Translations under genes and position numbers: made by a program
In this document: in pieces, positions 42,791-52,091 of the stretch
Numbering within the stretch: position 1 is the first letter of the stretch
Layout: each line of letters starts with the position of its first letter
The notes under the pieces: generated by a model
What the model saw: only the letters and a program-made list of their open reading frames with translations
The model's database searches: none
Told to the model about the DNA's origin: nothing
DNA from: an uncultured Lachnospiraceae bacterium
Lineage (GTDB): Bacteria; Bacillota; Clostridia; Lachnospirales; Lachnospiraceae
NCBI GenBank assembly: GCA_902779575.1
Contig: CACZBW010000002.1
Coordinates: 1 to 64,000, forward strand
Reading direction: 5' to 3'
Length of the DNA stretch: 64,000 nt

Positions 42791-45340
42791 TCAGCAGCGG
42801 AGGCACATCCTGAGCACGCGCTCCGCATCCTGCTGCAGGATGGCGCGGGTCAGGTGATAGGGATGCTTCTCATCCTTCAGGGCGTTCAGGATATCGTCGT
42901 AATCCGGCTGAATCCCCGGCATGACCACATCATTGCCGGCCCGGATGCAGCCCGCTGCGGAAGCGCAGGGATGCTTCTCCCCTCCCGGTCCCATGCCGCC
43001 GGTTACCAGCCAGTCGGTCATGACAAAACCGTCGAAGCCCCACTCATCCCGGAGAACATCCGTGACCAGATCCCGCCTGCTGCAGGCGTGTTCTCCGTTG
43101 ATCAGGTTGTAGGAAGTCATAAGTGTACGCGGCTGCGAGGAGGTTACGCAGATTTCGAAGCCTTTCAGATAGATCTCACGCAGCGCCCTCTCGCTCAGTA
43201 TACTGTTGGAGAAATAGCGGTTCGTCTCCTGATTGTTGCAGCAGAAATGCTTGATCGTCGTGCCGCAGCCCTCGTGCTTCTGAACGCCTTCGGTGATGGC
43301 CGCAGCGGTCATTCCGCTGATCAGCGGATCTTCCGAGAAATATTCAAAGTTACGTCCGCATCTGGGATTTCTCATGATATTCATAGCCGGGGCAAGCCAG
43401 AGATTCACGCCGAACAGCTCCATCTCCTCCCCGACAATGTCTCCGCATTTCCTGCACAGGTCATCATTCCAGGACTGGGCAAGGGCTGTGCCGATCGGAA
43501 TGGCGGTACAGTACTGATAGAATACCTCACTGCCTTCCGGCAGGTCTTTCGCGGCATCCTTTCCTTCCGGCTTCTCCCCGCTCTCCTCCATCAGACTGAA
43601 GTCGAGATTGCTGGTCAGAGCGATCGCGTTCTCCCCTTCCAGCCTGTATTCCTGGCTGACCCTGATTCCGGCAGGACCGTCCGCCATGACGATCGGTTCC
43701 ACGCCCAGCTCCTCAAGGCGGCCGGTTGTCTCACCCGCAGCGCCCGCCACATGGAAAGAGGCATTGCCGATCACTTCCAGAAGGTCCGCGCCCGGGGCAG
43801 CCGGTTTAAAGGCGCCTACGCAGAGGTATGCAAGCTGTTCGTCGCTGAGGGAGCCGGTAAATTCCTCCATGGAAATCCGGCCCTGCAGCACATCGTCCAT
43901 GGATCCGGCCTTCCCTTCCATCTCTTCGGGAAGATCCGCGTAATCAATTCCATACTCATCAAAGCAGTCCGCCCGCAGCTGAACCGTCTCCGGTTCCGCA
44001 GGTCCGCTGATGTCCTCTGCCTTATCCGTATAAGAGCCCAGCACCGCTGCAACCGTCTCCGGCTGAGGCTTAAGATCTTCAAAGCCGCAGCTTCCGCCCA
44101 CATTTTTCAGCTTCCAGGTCACGACCTCTTCGTCCAGGACAAGCTTCCCGGCGACTACAAGCCGGTCGCTGTCCGTACCCGCAAGAATGGTATAGGTTCC
44201 TGCCTCAAGCACATAGGACGCTCTTTCCGTATCGTAGGACGCCATGTCGGAGGGGCTGAAAAGCAGTTTCACAAGCTGGGAATCCCCCGGCGCCAGCTCA
44301 TCTGTCTTGCAGTAGACTGCCAGCTCCTTCACCGGCTTGTCGAGTCTGCCCGCGGGGGCGCTGTAATAAAGCTGTACGACCTCCATGCCCGGCCGGCTTC
44401 CGATATTCTCCACCTCAACGCTGACGGCGGCCTCTTCCTCATCCGCCTCAAAGGCAACGACCCGGGAAGCAAATTCCGTATAACCGAGTCCGTATCCGAA
44501 AGGATATGTCTTCGCGGCTTTGAAGGAATCAAAGTAACGGTAACCGACGTAGATCCCCTCTTTATAAAAGGTATCATTCGGATCCCCGAAGCCTTCCGTG
44601 GACGGATAAGCGGCGATCGGAGCCCAGGTCATGGTCAGTTTTCCGGAAGGATAGCTCTTCCCGAGCAGAACATCCGCCAGCGCATCACCGGACGGAGCTC
44701 CGAGCTGGCTCATCAGCAGGATATTTCCGACCTCCTGTTCTATGGGAGTGAGATCAACCATGCCTCCCACATTCAGGATCAGGGCAAATCTCTCATAAGC
44801 CCGGGCAAGGGTCAGGATATCCCGCACTTCCGTTTCGCTCAGGCCGATATCTCCTTTCCCCGCTCCGCGGTCATTCCCTTCTCCGGAAATCCTTGACAGG
44901 ACATAAACAGCGCAGTCCGCCGTCAGATCCAGGGGTAGTTCATATTCGGGTTCGGGCATAACAGCGCCGAAAGCTACCACAAAGATCGGCTGCCCGGTCT
45001 CCTCCGCAATTTGCAGCAGCTTTTTCCTGAACTGCGCGGAGGCTTCTTCCAGGATATGGTCGTAGCTGTCCAGCCAGTCTTTCGATGTCAGGGTAAAGCC
45101 CGCGTTTTCCAGGCCTTTTTCAACGGTCACAAACTCTCTGCTGTTCACATCTCCCGATCCGGTGCCGCCTTTGATCGTATGGCGAACGCCTCTCCCGTAG
45201 GCGGCAATCCTGCACGGCTGATCCAGCGGCAGTCTGCCGTCCTTTTTCAGAAGCACCATGCACTCCGGCGCCAGAGCTCTCACCGCGCTGATATGATCCT
45301 GCTCGAACTGCTGGACCTGGGGTGTATTGATTCGTCTCAT
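42791..45340 (-). CDS. Glycoside hydrolase family 3, domain-permuted beta-glucosidase type
   Basis: The 849-residue protein is predicted to remove glucose or a similar sugar from beta-linked oligosaccharides. The domain order is permuted. The alpha/beta sandwich comes first (GGTGSGDVNSREF), then a fibronectin III-like domain (GSRPGMEVVQLYYSAPAG), and the TIM barrel is last. The barrel carries KHFCCNNQETNR and the nucleophile in GFVMTDW (Asp776). AGGAGG precedes the ATG at 45,340; a start ten codons upstream is less likely. There is no signal peptide, so it acts in the cytoplasm on imported sugars, perhaps those of the ABC system. Confidence 0.92.
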   Translation of the reverse strand: MRRINTPQVQQFEQDHISAVRALAPECMVLLKKDGRLPLDQPCRIAAYGRGVRHTIKGGTGSGDVNSREFVTVEKGLENAGFTLTSKDWLDSYDHILEEASAQFRKKLLQIAEETGQPIFVVAFGAVMPEPEYELPLDLTADCAVYVLSRISGEGNDRGAGKGDIGLSETEVRDILTLARAYERFALILNVGGMVDLTPIEQEVGNILLMSQLGAPSGDALADVLLGKSYPSGKLTMTWAPIAAYPSTEGFGDPNDTFYKEGIYVGYRYFDSFKAAKTYPFGYGLGYTEFASRVVAFEADEEEAAVSVEVENIGSRPGMEVVQLYYSAPAGRLDKPVKELAVYCKTDELAPGDSQLVKLLFSPSDMASYDTERASYVLEAGTYTILAGTDSDRLVVAGKLVLDEEVVTWKLKNVGGSCGFEDLKPQPETVAAVLGSYTDKAEDISGPAEPETVQLRADCFDEYGIDYADLPEEMEGKAGSMDDVLQGRISMEEFTGSLSDEQLAYLCVGAFKPAAPGADLLEVIGNASFHVAGAAGETTGRLEELGVEPIVMADGPAGIRVSQEYRLEGENAIALTSNLDFSLMEESGEKPEGKDAAKDLPEGSEVFYQYCTAIPIGTALAQSWNDDLCRKCGDIVGEEMELFGVNLWLAPAMNIMRNPRCGRNFEYFSEDPLISGMTAAAITEGVQKHEGCGTTIKHFCCNNQETNRYFSNSILSERALREIYLKGFEICVTSSQPRTLMTSYNLINGEHACSRRDLVTDVLRDEWGFDGFVMTDWLVTGGMGPGGEKHPCASAAGCIRAGNDVVMPGIQPDYDDILNALKDEKHPYHLTRAILQQDAERVLRMCLRC

Positions 45341-45707
45341 AGTTCTCCTCCTGTCTCCGATGACTGTCATTTATCCCGCTGCTGACTGCTGAGGGACTGC
45401 TTCATGCCCCCGCTCCGCTGACTGCATCTGCAGGGGGGACGCGCCGGAAACTTCTTCCCGCTTTCATATGGATACGAGCTGGGGCAGGCTTCCGGCACCG
45501 TGGTCATTTATTCAGATTATAGCATGAATATGTTCAGACAACATCCGGAAATACGAAAAATAGCGGGAACAGGAAGCCGGAAGTCAAACCTGTATTTCCT
45601 GATAAAAAAGAACAGGGAGAGAATTCTCTCCCTGTCCGTTTCTCTTGGCAGAATCCGCCAGCATCCGCAGCTGAACTGCGAAATACCCGTTTGTCAGGAT
45701 ATATTGA
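45341..45707. other. Intergenic region with GH3 promoter element
   Basis: The minus strand has a perfect -10 TATAAT (45,516-45,521) that could serve the GH3 gene, but its -35 is poor. The ilvE terminator lies at 45,605-45,635. No gene is supported. Confidence 0.5.
45605..45635 (-). terminator. Terminator of ilvE, a perfect palindrome with an EcoRI site
   Basis: A 24-base perfect palindrome (45,612-45,635) has GAATTC at its centre. On the minus strand it is followed by TCTTTTTTATC. It lies about 70 bases after the ilvE stop. Confidence 0.85.
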
Positions 45708-46736
45708 TTATTCGATCACTTTGATCCAGCCTTCCGGAGCCTCAAGACGGCCCATCTGGATACCGGTCAGCGTATCGTACAGCTTCTGGGTTGTCGGTCC
45801 CATCTTCTCCATACCGCTCGGGAAGCAGATCTCATCGCCATGGTCATAGATCTTTCCGACCGGGGAGATCACGGCTGCGGTTCCGCACAGTCCGCACTCG
45901 GCAAAATCCTTCACCTCGCTGAACAGGACTTCGCGCTCCTCGACCTTCATGCCAAGGATGTTCGCCGCGATCCAGACAAGGCTGCGGCGGGTGATGGACG
46001 GAAGAATGCTCGGGGACTTCGGAACAACCAGCGTATTATCTTTTGTGACAAAGATCACATTGGCGCCGCCTGTCTCCTCGACCTTTGTCCTGGTCGCCGG
46101 ATCCAGATAGAGATTCTCATTGAATCCCTCATTGTGCGCATCAACAATCTGATAAAGGCTCATCGCATAATTCAGGCCGGCCTTGATGTGCCCTGTGCCG
46201 TGAGGCGCCGCGCGGTCATAATCCGAGACACGGATCGTGATCGGCTTCGCGCCGCCCTTGAAATAGGGGCCGACCGGAGTCGTAAACACGCGGAACTGAT
46301 ACTCGTCCGCAGGTTTCACGCCGATTACCGGGCTGCTTCCGAACATGTAGGGACGGATATACAGCGTCGCGCCGGATCCATAAGGAGCGACCCAGTCTTT
46401 GTTGGCGCGGACCACCTGTACAATCGCATCCACCCATTTATCAACCGGATACACCGGCATCTCAAGGCGCCTGCAGCTGTCAGCCATGCGCTCAGCGTTC
46501 AGGTCCGGGCGGAAGCAGACGATCTGGCCCTGCTGGGTCGTGTAAGCCTTCAGGCCTTCAAAACAGGACTGCGAATACTGCAGTACGCCCGCGCATTCAC
46601 TGATCCTGACTTCCGCGTCATCCGTCAGGACACCCTCGTCCCAGGCACCGTCCTTATAATTGGACACAAATCTCTTGTCTGTCTTCATATAACCGAAACC
46701 AAGAGATGACCAGTCGATATTCTTCTTCTCTCCCAT
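45708..46736 (-). CDS. ilvE: Branched-chain amino acid aminotransferase
   Basis: The enzyme interconverts leucine, isoleucine and valine with their 2-keto acids, using PLP. The 342-residue protein is a fold-type IV aminotransferase, with CFEGLKAY near the N-terminus, the PLP lysine in GHIKAGLNYA (Lys185), and LPSITRRSL and the late LCGTAA motifs. GGATGGGAG leads the ATG. It is transcribed alone from a strong promoter with a leader of nearly 200 bases. Confidence 0.95.
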   Translation of the reverse strand: MGEKKNIDWSSLGFGYMKTDKRFVSNYKDGAWDEGVLTDDAEVRISECAGVLQYSQSCFEGLKAYTTQQGQIVCFRPDLNAERMADSCRRLEMPVYPVDKWVDAIVQVVRANKDWVAPYGSGATLYIRPYMFGSSPVIGVKPADEYQFRVFTTPVGPYFKGGAKPITIRVSDYDRAAPHGTGHIKAGLNYAMSLYQIVDAHNEGFNENLYLDPATRTKVEETGGANVIFVTKDNTLVVPKSPSILPSITRRSLVWIAANILGMKVEEREVLFSEVKDFAECGLCGTAAVISPVGKIYDHGDEICFPSGMEKMGPTTQKLYDTLTGIQMGRLEAPEGWIKVIE

Positions 46737-46933
46737 CCTTATCCGCCATCCTTTCCATCATCCGGCCGCCCGGCTTCAGGCACCGGCTGCCTTTCCGCAC
46801 GTGCGCACCCTGCGGAGGGTTTCTGCTTCACCGTGAGCCTGAACGGCACGATGAAGACGAGCCTGCTGCTGCGCAGGGATCCCGTGACTGAGGTTACCGG
46901 TATCCTGCGCCGAAAAATAAATTCACAAAAACG

Positions 46934-46962
46934 AGTTTACCACCTGAATATTTATGAGTCAA
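46934..46962 (-). promoter_or_regulatory. ilvE promoter with long leader
   Basis: TTGACT (46,957-46,962) and TAAACT (46,934-46,939) are 17 bases apart. The start site near 46,927 gives a leader of about 190 bases with GC-rich inverted repeats. No T-box GGTGG motif was seen. A ten-codon peptide beginning with GTG near the start of the leader is possible, so attenuation cannot be excluded. Confidence 0.65.
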
Positions 46963-46999
46963 TACAAGTTTTGCCGAAAAAGTTCTGTCCTGCGCCGCT

Positions 47000-48466
47000 T
47001 TATTCCTTCTCCAGGGACTTCAGTGACATCTCCTCCAGCAGATCGGACTTGATCCGGAAGAGTCTGTCGGAAAGATCGACGTACATCTCATGAGGATTCA
47101 CAAAGCGCCTGGTTTCATCCCAGAGGGTTTCCTTCTCTCTGGTGCAGTACTCCCGGATCTCCATAACGGAGGGAGACTCATAGACACACTCCCCGCCGAC
47201 AAAAACCGGCACCAGAAGCTCGCGCATCTCATAGCTGCCGCCCTTGAGTTTTGTCTTCTTCCAGGTCTCCTTCGGATCAAAGATGATCAGGTCTTTTTCC
47301 GGGTCAAAGCTTTCCCCGACCAGGCAGATGAGGTCAGCGCGGACTTTGTGGAATTCTTTGTCATAAATCCGGAAGATCGTCTTATTGCCGGGGTTGGTAA
47401 TCTTCTCGGTATTCTCTGACAGCTTGATCTTCGGAATGAAATGGCCTTCTCTGTCTTCGATCGCCGCAAGCTTGTAGACTCCGCCGAAAGCCGGCGTATT
47501 CTTCGAGGTGATCAGATTCGTCCCCACACCCCAGGAATTAATCGCCGCTCCCTGGTTTTTCAGGGACTGAATCAGGTATTCATCCAGATCCGACGACGCC
47601 GCGATCGAAGCATCCGTAAATCCTGCCTCGTCCAGCATTTTTCTGGCTTTCTTGGACATGTAGGAAAGGTCTCCGGAATCAAGACGGATTCCGTAGCGGG
47701 TCAGTTTAATTCCTTCTTCCCTCATCTCCCGGAATACGCGGATGGCATTCGGGATGCCGGAGCGAAGCGTATCGTAGGTGTCCACCAGAAGTACGCAGTT
47801 ATCCGGATACATGCGGGCATAGGTCCGGAAAGCAGTATATTCATCCGGGAAGCTCATGATCCAGCTGTGGGCGTGCGTCCCCAGGACAGGTACATCAAAA
47901 AGCTGCCCCGTCAGGACATTGGATGTACCGATGCAGCCGCCGATCATGGCTGCCCTTGCCCCGTAAGTACCCGCGTCCGGCCCCTGGGCCCGGCGCAGAC
48001 CGAACTCCATGATCCCGTCGCCCTTGGCCGCGTAGCAGACTCTGGCCGCCTTCGTGGCAATCAGAGACTGATGATTGATTATATTCAGAATTGCCGTTTC
48101 CATTAGCTGGGCTTCCATGATCGGGGCCACGACCTTGACAAGAGGCTCATGCGGAAAAACGACCGTCCCCTCGGGAATCGCATAAATATCGCCTGAGAAA
48201 CGGAAATTATGCAGATATTCCAGGAAGTCTTCGTCAAACATATGAAGGCTGCTCAGGTAGCGGATATCTTCATCGGAGAAGGTGAGGCGCTTCACATAAT
48301 CAATCACCTGGTCAAGTCCGGCACAGACCGCGTATCCTCCGTCATCCGGGTTCTTGCGGTAGAAAGCGTCGAACACAACACGCCCGTTCATCCCGTTCTT
48401 AAAGTATCCCTGCATCATGGTGAGCTCATAGAAATCGGTCAAAAGAGTAAGCTTCATTGTACTCAT
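47000..48466 (-). CDS. pncB: Nicotinate phosphoribosyltransferase
   Basis: It makes nicotinate mononucleotide from nicotinate and PRPP in NAD salvage. The 488-residue protein begins with LLTDFYELTMMQGYF, and shows the phosphoribosyl site segments ARVCYAAKGDGIMEFGLRRA (in part) and RLDSGDLSYMSKKAR. GGAGGAG precedes the ATG. It is 41 bases after lysC on the same strand, with no terminator between, so it may be read from the lysine-controlled transcript. Confidence 0.94.
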   Translation of the reverse strand: MSTMKLTLLTDFYELTMMQGYFKNGMNGRVVFDAFYRKNPDDGGYAVCAGLDQVIDYVKRLTFSDEDIRYLSSLHMFDEDFLEYLHNFRFSGDIYAIPEGTVVFPHEPLVKVVAPIMEAQLMETAILNIINHQSLIATKAARVCYAAKGDGIMEFGLRRAQGPDAGTYGARAAMIGGCIGTSNVLTGQLFDVPVLGTHAHSWIMSFPDEYTAFRTYARMYPDNCVLLVDTYDTLRSGIPNAIRVFREMREEGIKLTRYGIRLDSGDLSYMSKKARKMLDEAGFTDASIAASSDLDEYLIQSLKNQGAAINSWGVGTNLITSKNTPAFGGVYKLAAIEDREGHFIPKIKLSENTEKITNPGNKTIFRIYDKEFHKVRADLICLVGESFDPEKDLIIFDPKETWKKTKLKGGSYEMRELLVPVFVGGECVYESPSVMEIREYCTREKETLWDETRRFVNPHEMYVDLSDRLFRIKSDLLEEMSLKSLEKE

Positions 48467-48507
48467 ACAGACACTCCTCCTGAAAACGGCCGGAAACAGG
48501 CCGCGCC

Positions 48508-49827
48508 TTATCTTCCGCTTGTGATAAATTCTTTGTAGATTGCCCGGATGGACCGCTCGAAATCCTCGTCGCGCACTCCGATGATGATGTTCAGCTCAGA
48601 AGATCCCTGATCGATCATCTTGATATTGACGCCGGCTCCCGCAAGGGCGGAGAACAGGCGTCCCGCGGTACCCTGGGCATTCCTCATCCCGCGTCCCACG
48701 ATCGCGATCAGAGCCAGATCCGTCTCCAGATAGATATTGTCAGGATTGACCGCGCGGTGCAGACCCGCGATCACATCCTGCTCCTTGTCCGCGAATTCCT
48801 CCTGGTGCACCAGGACGGAGAAAGTGTCGATTCCCGACGGCGTATGCTCGAAGGAAATCCGGTTCTCTTCAAACACCTGCAGCACCCTGCGGCCGAAACC
48901 GATCTCGGAGTTCATCATCGCCTTATCGATGTTGATCGCGCAGAAGCCTTTCCGTCCGGCTACGCCTGTGATCACATGTTTGGGACTGCGTACCGTGGAT
49001 TCCACGATCATCGTTCCCGGATCCCCCGGCCGGTTGGTATTGCGGATATTGATCGGAATCGCTTCAGAACGCACCGGGAAAATCGCGTCCTCATGAAGCA
49101 CGGACGCGCCCATATAGGAGAGCTCTCTCAGTTCCCGGTAGGTAATGGTTTCGATGGTCTCCGGATTGTCGACAAGATGCGGGTCGGTCACGAGGCATCC
49201 CGACACATCGGTCCAGTTTTCATAGACATTGGCGCGCACTGCCCGCGCAATAATAGAGCCTGTTATATCGGAACCGCCGCGCGAAAATGTCTTGATGCTG
49301 CCGTCCGGCATCGCCCCGTAGAAACCCGGGATAACCGCGTTGTCAAGATTCCTGAGCCGTTCATGAAGAACCGCATCCGTCGATTCCGCGTCGAAATTCC
49401 CGCGGGAATCAAACAGAATGACATCTTTCGCATCGATAAAACGGAACCCGAGGTAATTGGCCAGGACCAGTCCGTTCAGGTACTCTCCGCGCGATGCGGC
49501 ATAATCCCTCCCTGCCCGGCGTTTGAAATAATCCCGGATGACCTCAAATTCCTCATCCAGGCTGAAATTCAGCCCGAGTCCCTCTATGATCTCCTGATAG
49601 CGGGCCCGGATGGCGTCCAGTTTATCGTCGATGACTTCTCCCGCCGCTGCGGCGTCATAGCATCGGTAAAGCATATCCGTAACCTTTGTATCATCGGAAA
49701 ATCTGCGTCCCGGAGCAGACGGAACCACATACCTGCGGTCCGGGTCCTCATGGATTATCGCTCCCACTTTGGCCATCTGCTTCGCGCTGGCGAGTGAACT
49801 ACCGCCGAATTTAACCACCTTTATCAT
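48508..49827 (-). CDS. lysC: Aspartate kinase
   Basis: It phosphorylates aspartate, the first step to lysine, threonine and methionine. The 439-residue protein starts MIKVVKFGGSSLASA, has FSRGGSDITGS in the kinase domain and two ACT domains at the C-terminus (residues 310-439) for amino-acid feedback. GAGGAG precedes the ATG at 49,827; an upstream in-frame start is unlikely. It follows dapB by 76 bases in the riboswitch-controlled operon, so lysine is the likely effector. Confidence 0.94.
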   Translation of the reverse strand: MIKVVKFGGSSLASAKQMAKVGAIIHEDPDRRYVVPSAPGRRFSDDTKVTDMLYRCYDAAAAGEVIDDKLDAIRARYQEIIEGLGLNFSLDEEFEVIRDYFKRRAGRDYAASRGEYLNGLVLANYLGFRFIDAKDVILFDSRGNFDAESTDAVLHERLRNLDNAVIPGFYGAMPDGSIKTFSRGGSDITGSIIARAVRANVYENWTDVSGCLVTDPHLVDNPETIETITYRELRELSYMGASVLHEDAIFPVRSEAIPINIRNTNRPGDPGTMIVESTVRSPKHVITGVAGRKGFCAINIDKAMMNSEIGFGRRVLQVFEENRISFEHTPSGIDTFSVLVHQEEFADKEQDVIAGLHRAVNPDNIYLETDLALIAIVGRGMRNAQGTAGRLFSALAGAGVNIKMIDQGSSELNIIIGVRDEDFERSIRAIYKEFITSGR

Positions 49828-49903
49828 CTGAAAACGTCTCCTCTGTCTGCCCTGAAGGCAGCTCACACCTGTCCGGCCGCTCTTCTGTGCCGCTGCCGGA
49901 GCT

Positions 49904-50662
49904 TCAGTTCCCGATCACATCAGCCATGCTGTAGAAACCCGGCTTCTTTCCTGCCAGGAACTTCGCGGCTGACACAGCCCCTTTCCCGAAAATAGACCTG
50001 GAATAAGCGATATGCTTCAGCTCGATCACCTCATCCGTCCCTGCGAAAATCACTTCGTGCGTTCCGGGGATCGTTCCCCCCCGGACTGCGGAGATGCCGA
50101 TCTCTTTCGGGTCTCTCTTCTCAGTGCGCATATGTCTGTCATAGACATAATTGAAGGCTTTGTCAAGTCCTTCGTTGATACTGTCCGCAAGGGCGAGCGC
50201 TGTTCCGCTCGGCGCGTCCTTTTTCTGATTATGATGCCGCTCGACGATTTCGATGTCGAATCCCGCCGGGGAAAGCACCTGCGCCGCCTCCCTGGCCAGC
50301 TTCAGCAGAAGATTCACGCCCAGGGACATATTCGCGGACCGCAGTACGGCAATCTTTCCGGCTTCTGTATCCAGACGGCTGATCTGCTCTTCGGAAAGCC
50401 CCGTCGTACACATGACAACCGGAAGGGATCTGGAAACCGCATAATCCATCAGGGAGTCAAACGCTTTGGGCGAACTGAAGTCCACGATGACGTCCGCGTC
50501 CTCATTGCAGGCCGGAAAACTGTTATATACCGGGTAGTCTCCCGTTCCTTCTCCGAACACGTCCACGCCGGCGCAGATCGTTATTTCTTCGTCTTCACGG
50601 ACGAGCTCTGTGATCACTTTTCCCATACGGCCGTTGCAGCCGCTCAGAATCATCTTTACCAT
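49904..50662 (-). CDS. dapB: 4-hydroxy-tetrahydrodipicolinate reductase
   Basis: It reduces the DapA product with NAD(P)H in lysine and diaminopimelate synthesis. The 252-residue protein has the nucleotide-binding LSGCNGRMGK and the signature ERHHNQKKDAPSGTA. GGGGAG lies before the ATG at 50,662. It follows dapA by 140 bases. The gene is complete. Confidence 0.95.
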   Translation of the reverse strand: MVKMILSGCNGRMGKVITELVREDEEITICAGVDVFGEGTGDYPVYNSFPACNEDADVIVDFSSPKAFDSLMDYAVSRSLPVVMCTTGLSEEQISRLDTEAGKIAVLRSANMSLGVNLLLKLAREAAQVLSPAGFDIEIVERHHNQKKDAPSGTALALADSINEGLDKAFNYVYDRHMRTEKRDPKEIGISAVRGGTIPGTHEVIFAGTDEVIELKHIAYSRSIFGKGAVSAAKFLAGKKPGFYSMADVIGN

Positions 50663-50802
50663 ATCTGTCTCCCCACATTCTATCATCAGGAACACCGGTC
50701 ATTCCCGCCGCTCTGCCGCTCATCCGGCGGACAGGCCTTCTCTAAGGAGCCGGATGCAACTGAGGAAATACTTCTTAAATCAGTGCTTCCCTGCGTTTCA
50801 GC

Positions 50803-51687
50803 TCAGAGAATTCCGTAAGCTTTCATGGACTTTTTCAGCCGCTCAAGATTCTTTTCTTCCATCTCGCACATAGGCGCGCGGAGCGGTCCGACTTCCTTCC
50901 CCATCAGGTTCAGGGCTGTCTTGACCGGGATCGGGTTCACCTCGCAGAAGAGCGCGTCGATCAGATCCAGCGCCTCGAGCTGGAGCTGCGCGGCCTTCTT
51001 CACGTCCCCGTCAAACCAGTACTGGCAGATTGCGTGGGTCTGGGCAGGCGCAACATTGGACAGGACGGAGATCACGCCCAGGCCTCCGACTGAGAGGATC
51101 GGGACGATCTGATCGTCATTTCCGGAATACAGCTCCAGTTTCTCTCCGCACAGCGCCTTTGTCCGCGCGATCTGGCTCAGGCTTCCGCTGGCCGCCTTCA
51201 GGCCGCGGATATTCTCTGTATGGTTCACAAGGTAAGCAACCGTCTCAGGCAGGATGTTGCATCCGGTCCGGCTCGGGACATTATACAGAATCACCGGAAT
51301 ATGCACTGCCTCCGAAATCGCGGTATAGTGCTGAATCAGCCCCTTCTGAGTCGCCTTGTTGTAATAGGGCGTCACGCAGAGAAGAGCGTCCGCGCCGTAG
51401 TTCTCCGCTTCCTTTGACATGAAGACCGCGTCCCTTGTGCAGTTGGACCCGGTTCCGGCAATCACCGGAACACGGTGCGCCGTTTTCTCCACGCAGAAAC
51501 GGATCGTCTCAAGATGCTCCTCCACAGTCAGGCAGGCGGATTCTCCGGTCGTACCGCAGATGATGATCGCGTCCGTACCGCCCGCAATCTGCTCTTCGAT
51601 CAGTTCTTCCAGTTTGCCGTAATTCACGCTTTCATCTTCATTCATAGGCGTGACAATCGCTACGCCGGCTCCCTTAAAAATTGACAT
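50803..51687 (-). CDS. dapA: 4-hydroxy-tetrahydrodipicolinate synthase
   Basis: It condenses pyruvate with aspartate semialdehyde. The 294-residue TIM barrel shows GTTGES, YNVPSRTGCN (with the catalytic Tyr) and the Schiff-base lysine in GLKAASG. AGGGGG precedes the ATG at 51,687. It is the first gene behind the lysine riboswitch. Confidence 0.95.
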   Translation of the reverse strand: MSIFKGAGVAIVTPMNEDESVNYGKLEELIEEQIAGGTDAIIICGTTGESACLTVEEHLETIRFCVEKTAHRVPVIAGTGSNCTRDAVFMSKEAENYGADALLCVTPYYNKATQKGLIQHYTAISEAVHIPVILYNVPSRTGCNILPETVAYLVNHTENIRGLKAASGSLSQIARTKALCGEKLELYSGNDDQIVPILSVGGLGVISVLSNVAPAQTHAICQYWFDGDVKKAAQLQLEALDLIDALFCEVNPIPVKTALNLMGKEVGPLRAPMCEMEEKNLERLKKSMKAYGIL

Positions 51688-51800
51688 ATGCTTTACCCCC
51701 TTTGTATATCTTTCCATGACAGTCCTGTACTGTTTTTCCCTCTTTTGCGTCCGTCTTTCCCGGCATACGGGGGAAATGGATATCCCCCTGTCCGCTCATA

Positions 51801-51830
51801 AAGAAAGAGCAGACGCTGCAGCGCCCGCTC
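51801..51830 (-). terminator. Riboswitch-controlled terminator before dapA
   Basis: On the minus strand a ten-base-pair stem with two G-U pairs (GAGCGGGCGC with GCGTCTGCTC) encloses TGCA and is followed by TTTCTTTATG. It lies 40 bases after the lysine aptamer, where a lysine-bound riboswitch would stop transcription. Confidence 0.8.
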
Positions 51831-51870
51831 AGTAATACTGTCCACAGTCTTAGCCTGCTTCAATATTCTT

Positions 51871-52047
51871 CCGGTGATAGCGCCCCATCTGCAGCAGATG
51901 ACAGTTGCAGACCTGTTCGGCCTGCACCCAGGTGACCTACCGTCCCGACACGCAGACCCCTTCGGCGCGCTCCCCTTTCCATTGTCTTCCCCTGTGTCCG
52001 GGCACATCCGACAATCTACTGATAAAGCTCGCAACCTCTATCCAGAT
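51871..52047 (-). promoter_or_regulatory. Lysine riboswitch (L-box)
   Basis: The minus strand has the conserved lysine-aptamer blocks in order: GATAGAGGTTGCGAG, ATCAGTA, GAAAGGGGAGCGCGCCGAAGG and GGGGCGCTATCACC. The first and last blocks pair to close the P1 stem. High lysine should favour the downstream terminator and reduce dapA-dapB-lysC expression. Blocks were identified by comparison with the known B. subtilis lysC leader. Confidence 0.93.
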
Positions 52048-52054
52048 GAACCAA

Positions 52055-52083
52055 ACTATAGCATTCTGCCATGCCGGTGTCAA
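52055..52083 (-). promoter_or_regulatory. Promoter of the lysine riboswitch transcript
   Basis: A perfect TTGACA (52,078-52,083) and TATAGT (52,055-52,060) are 17 bases apart. The start site near 52,048 is exactly at the 5' end of the aptamer. Confidence 0.85.
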
Positions 52084-52091
52084 ATCTTTTC

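Noticed and set aside
42788-44896. A 702-residue open frame on the plus strand
   Set aside because: It is antisense to the GH3 gene and has no recognisable domain.
46737-46933. T-box leader before ilvE
   Set aside because: The conserved GGTGG-type T-box sequence and a terminator next to it were not found, although the leader is long.
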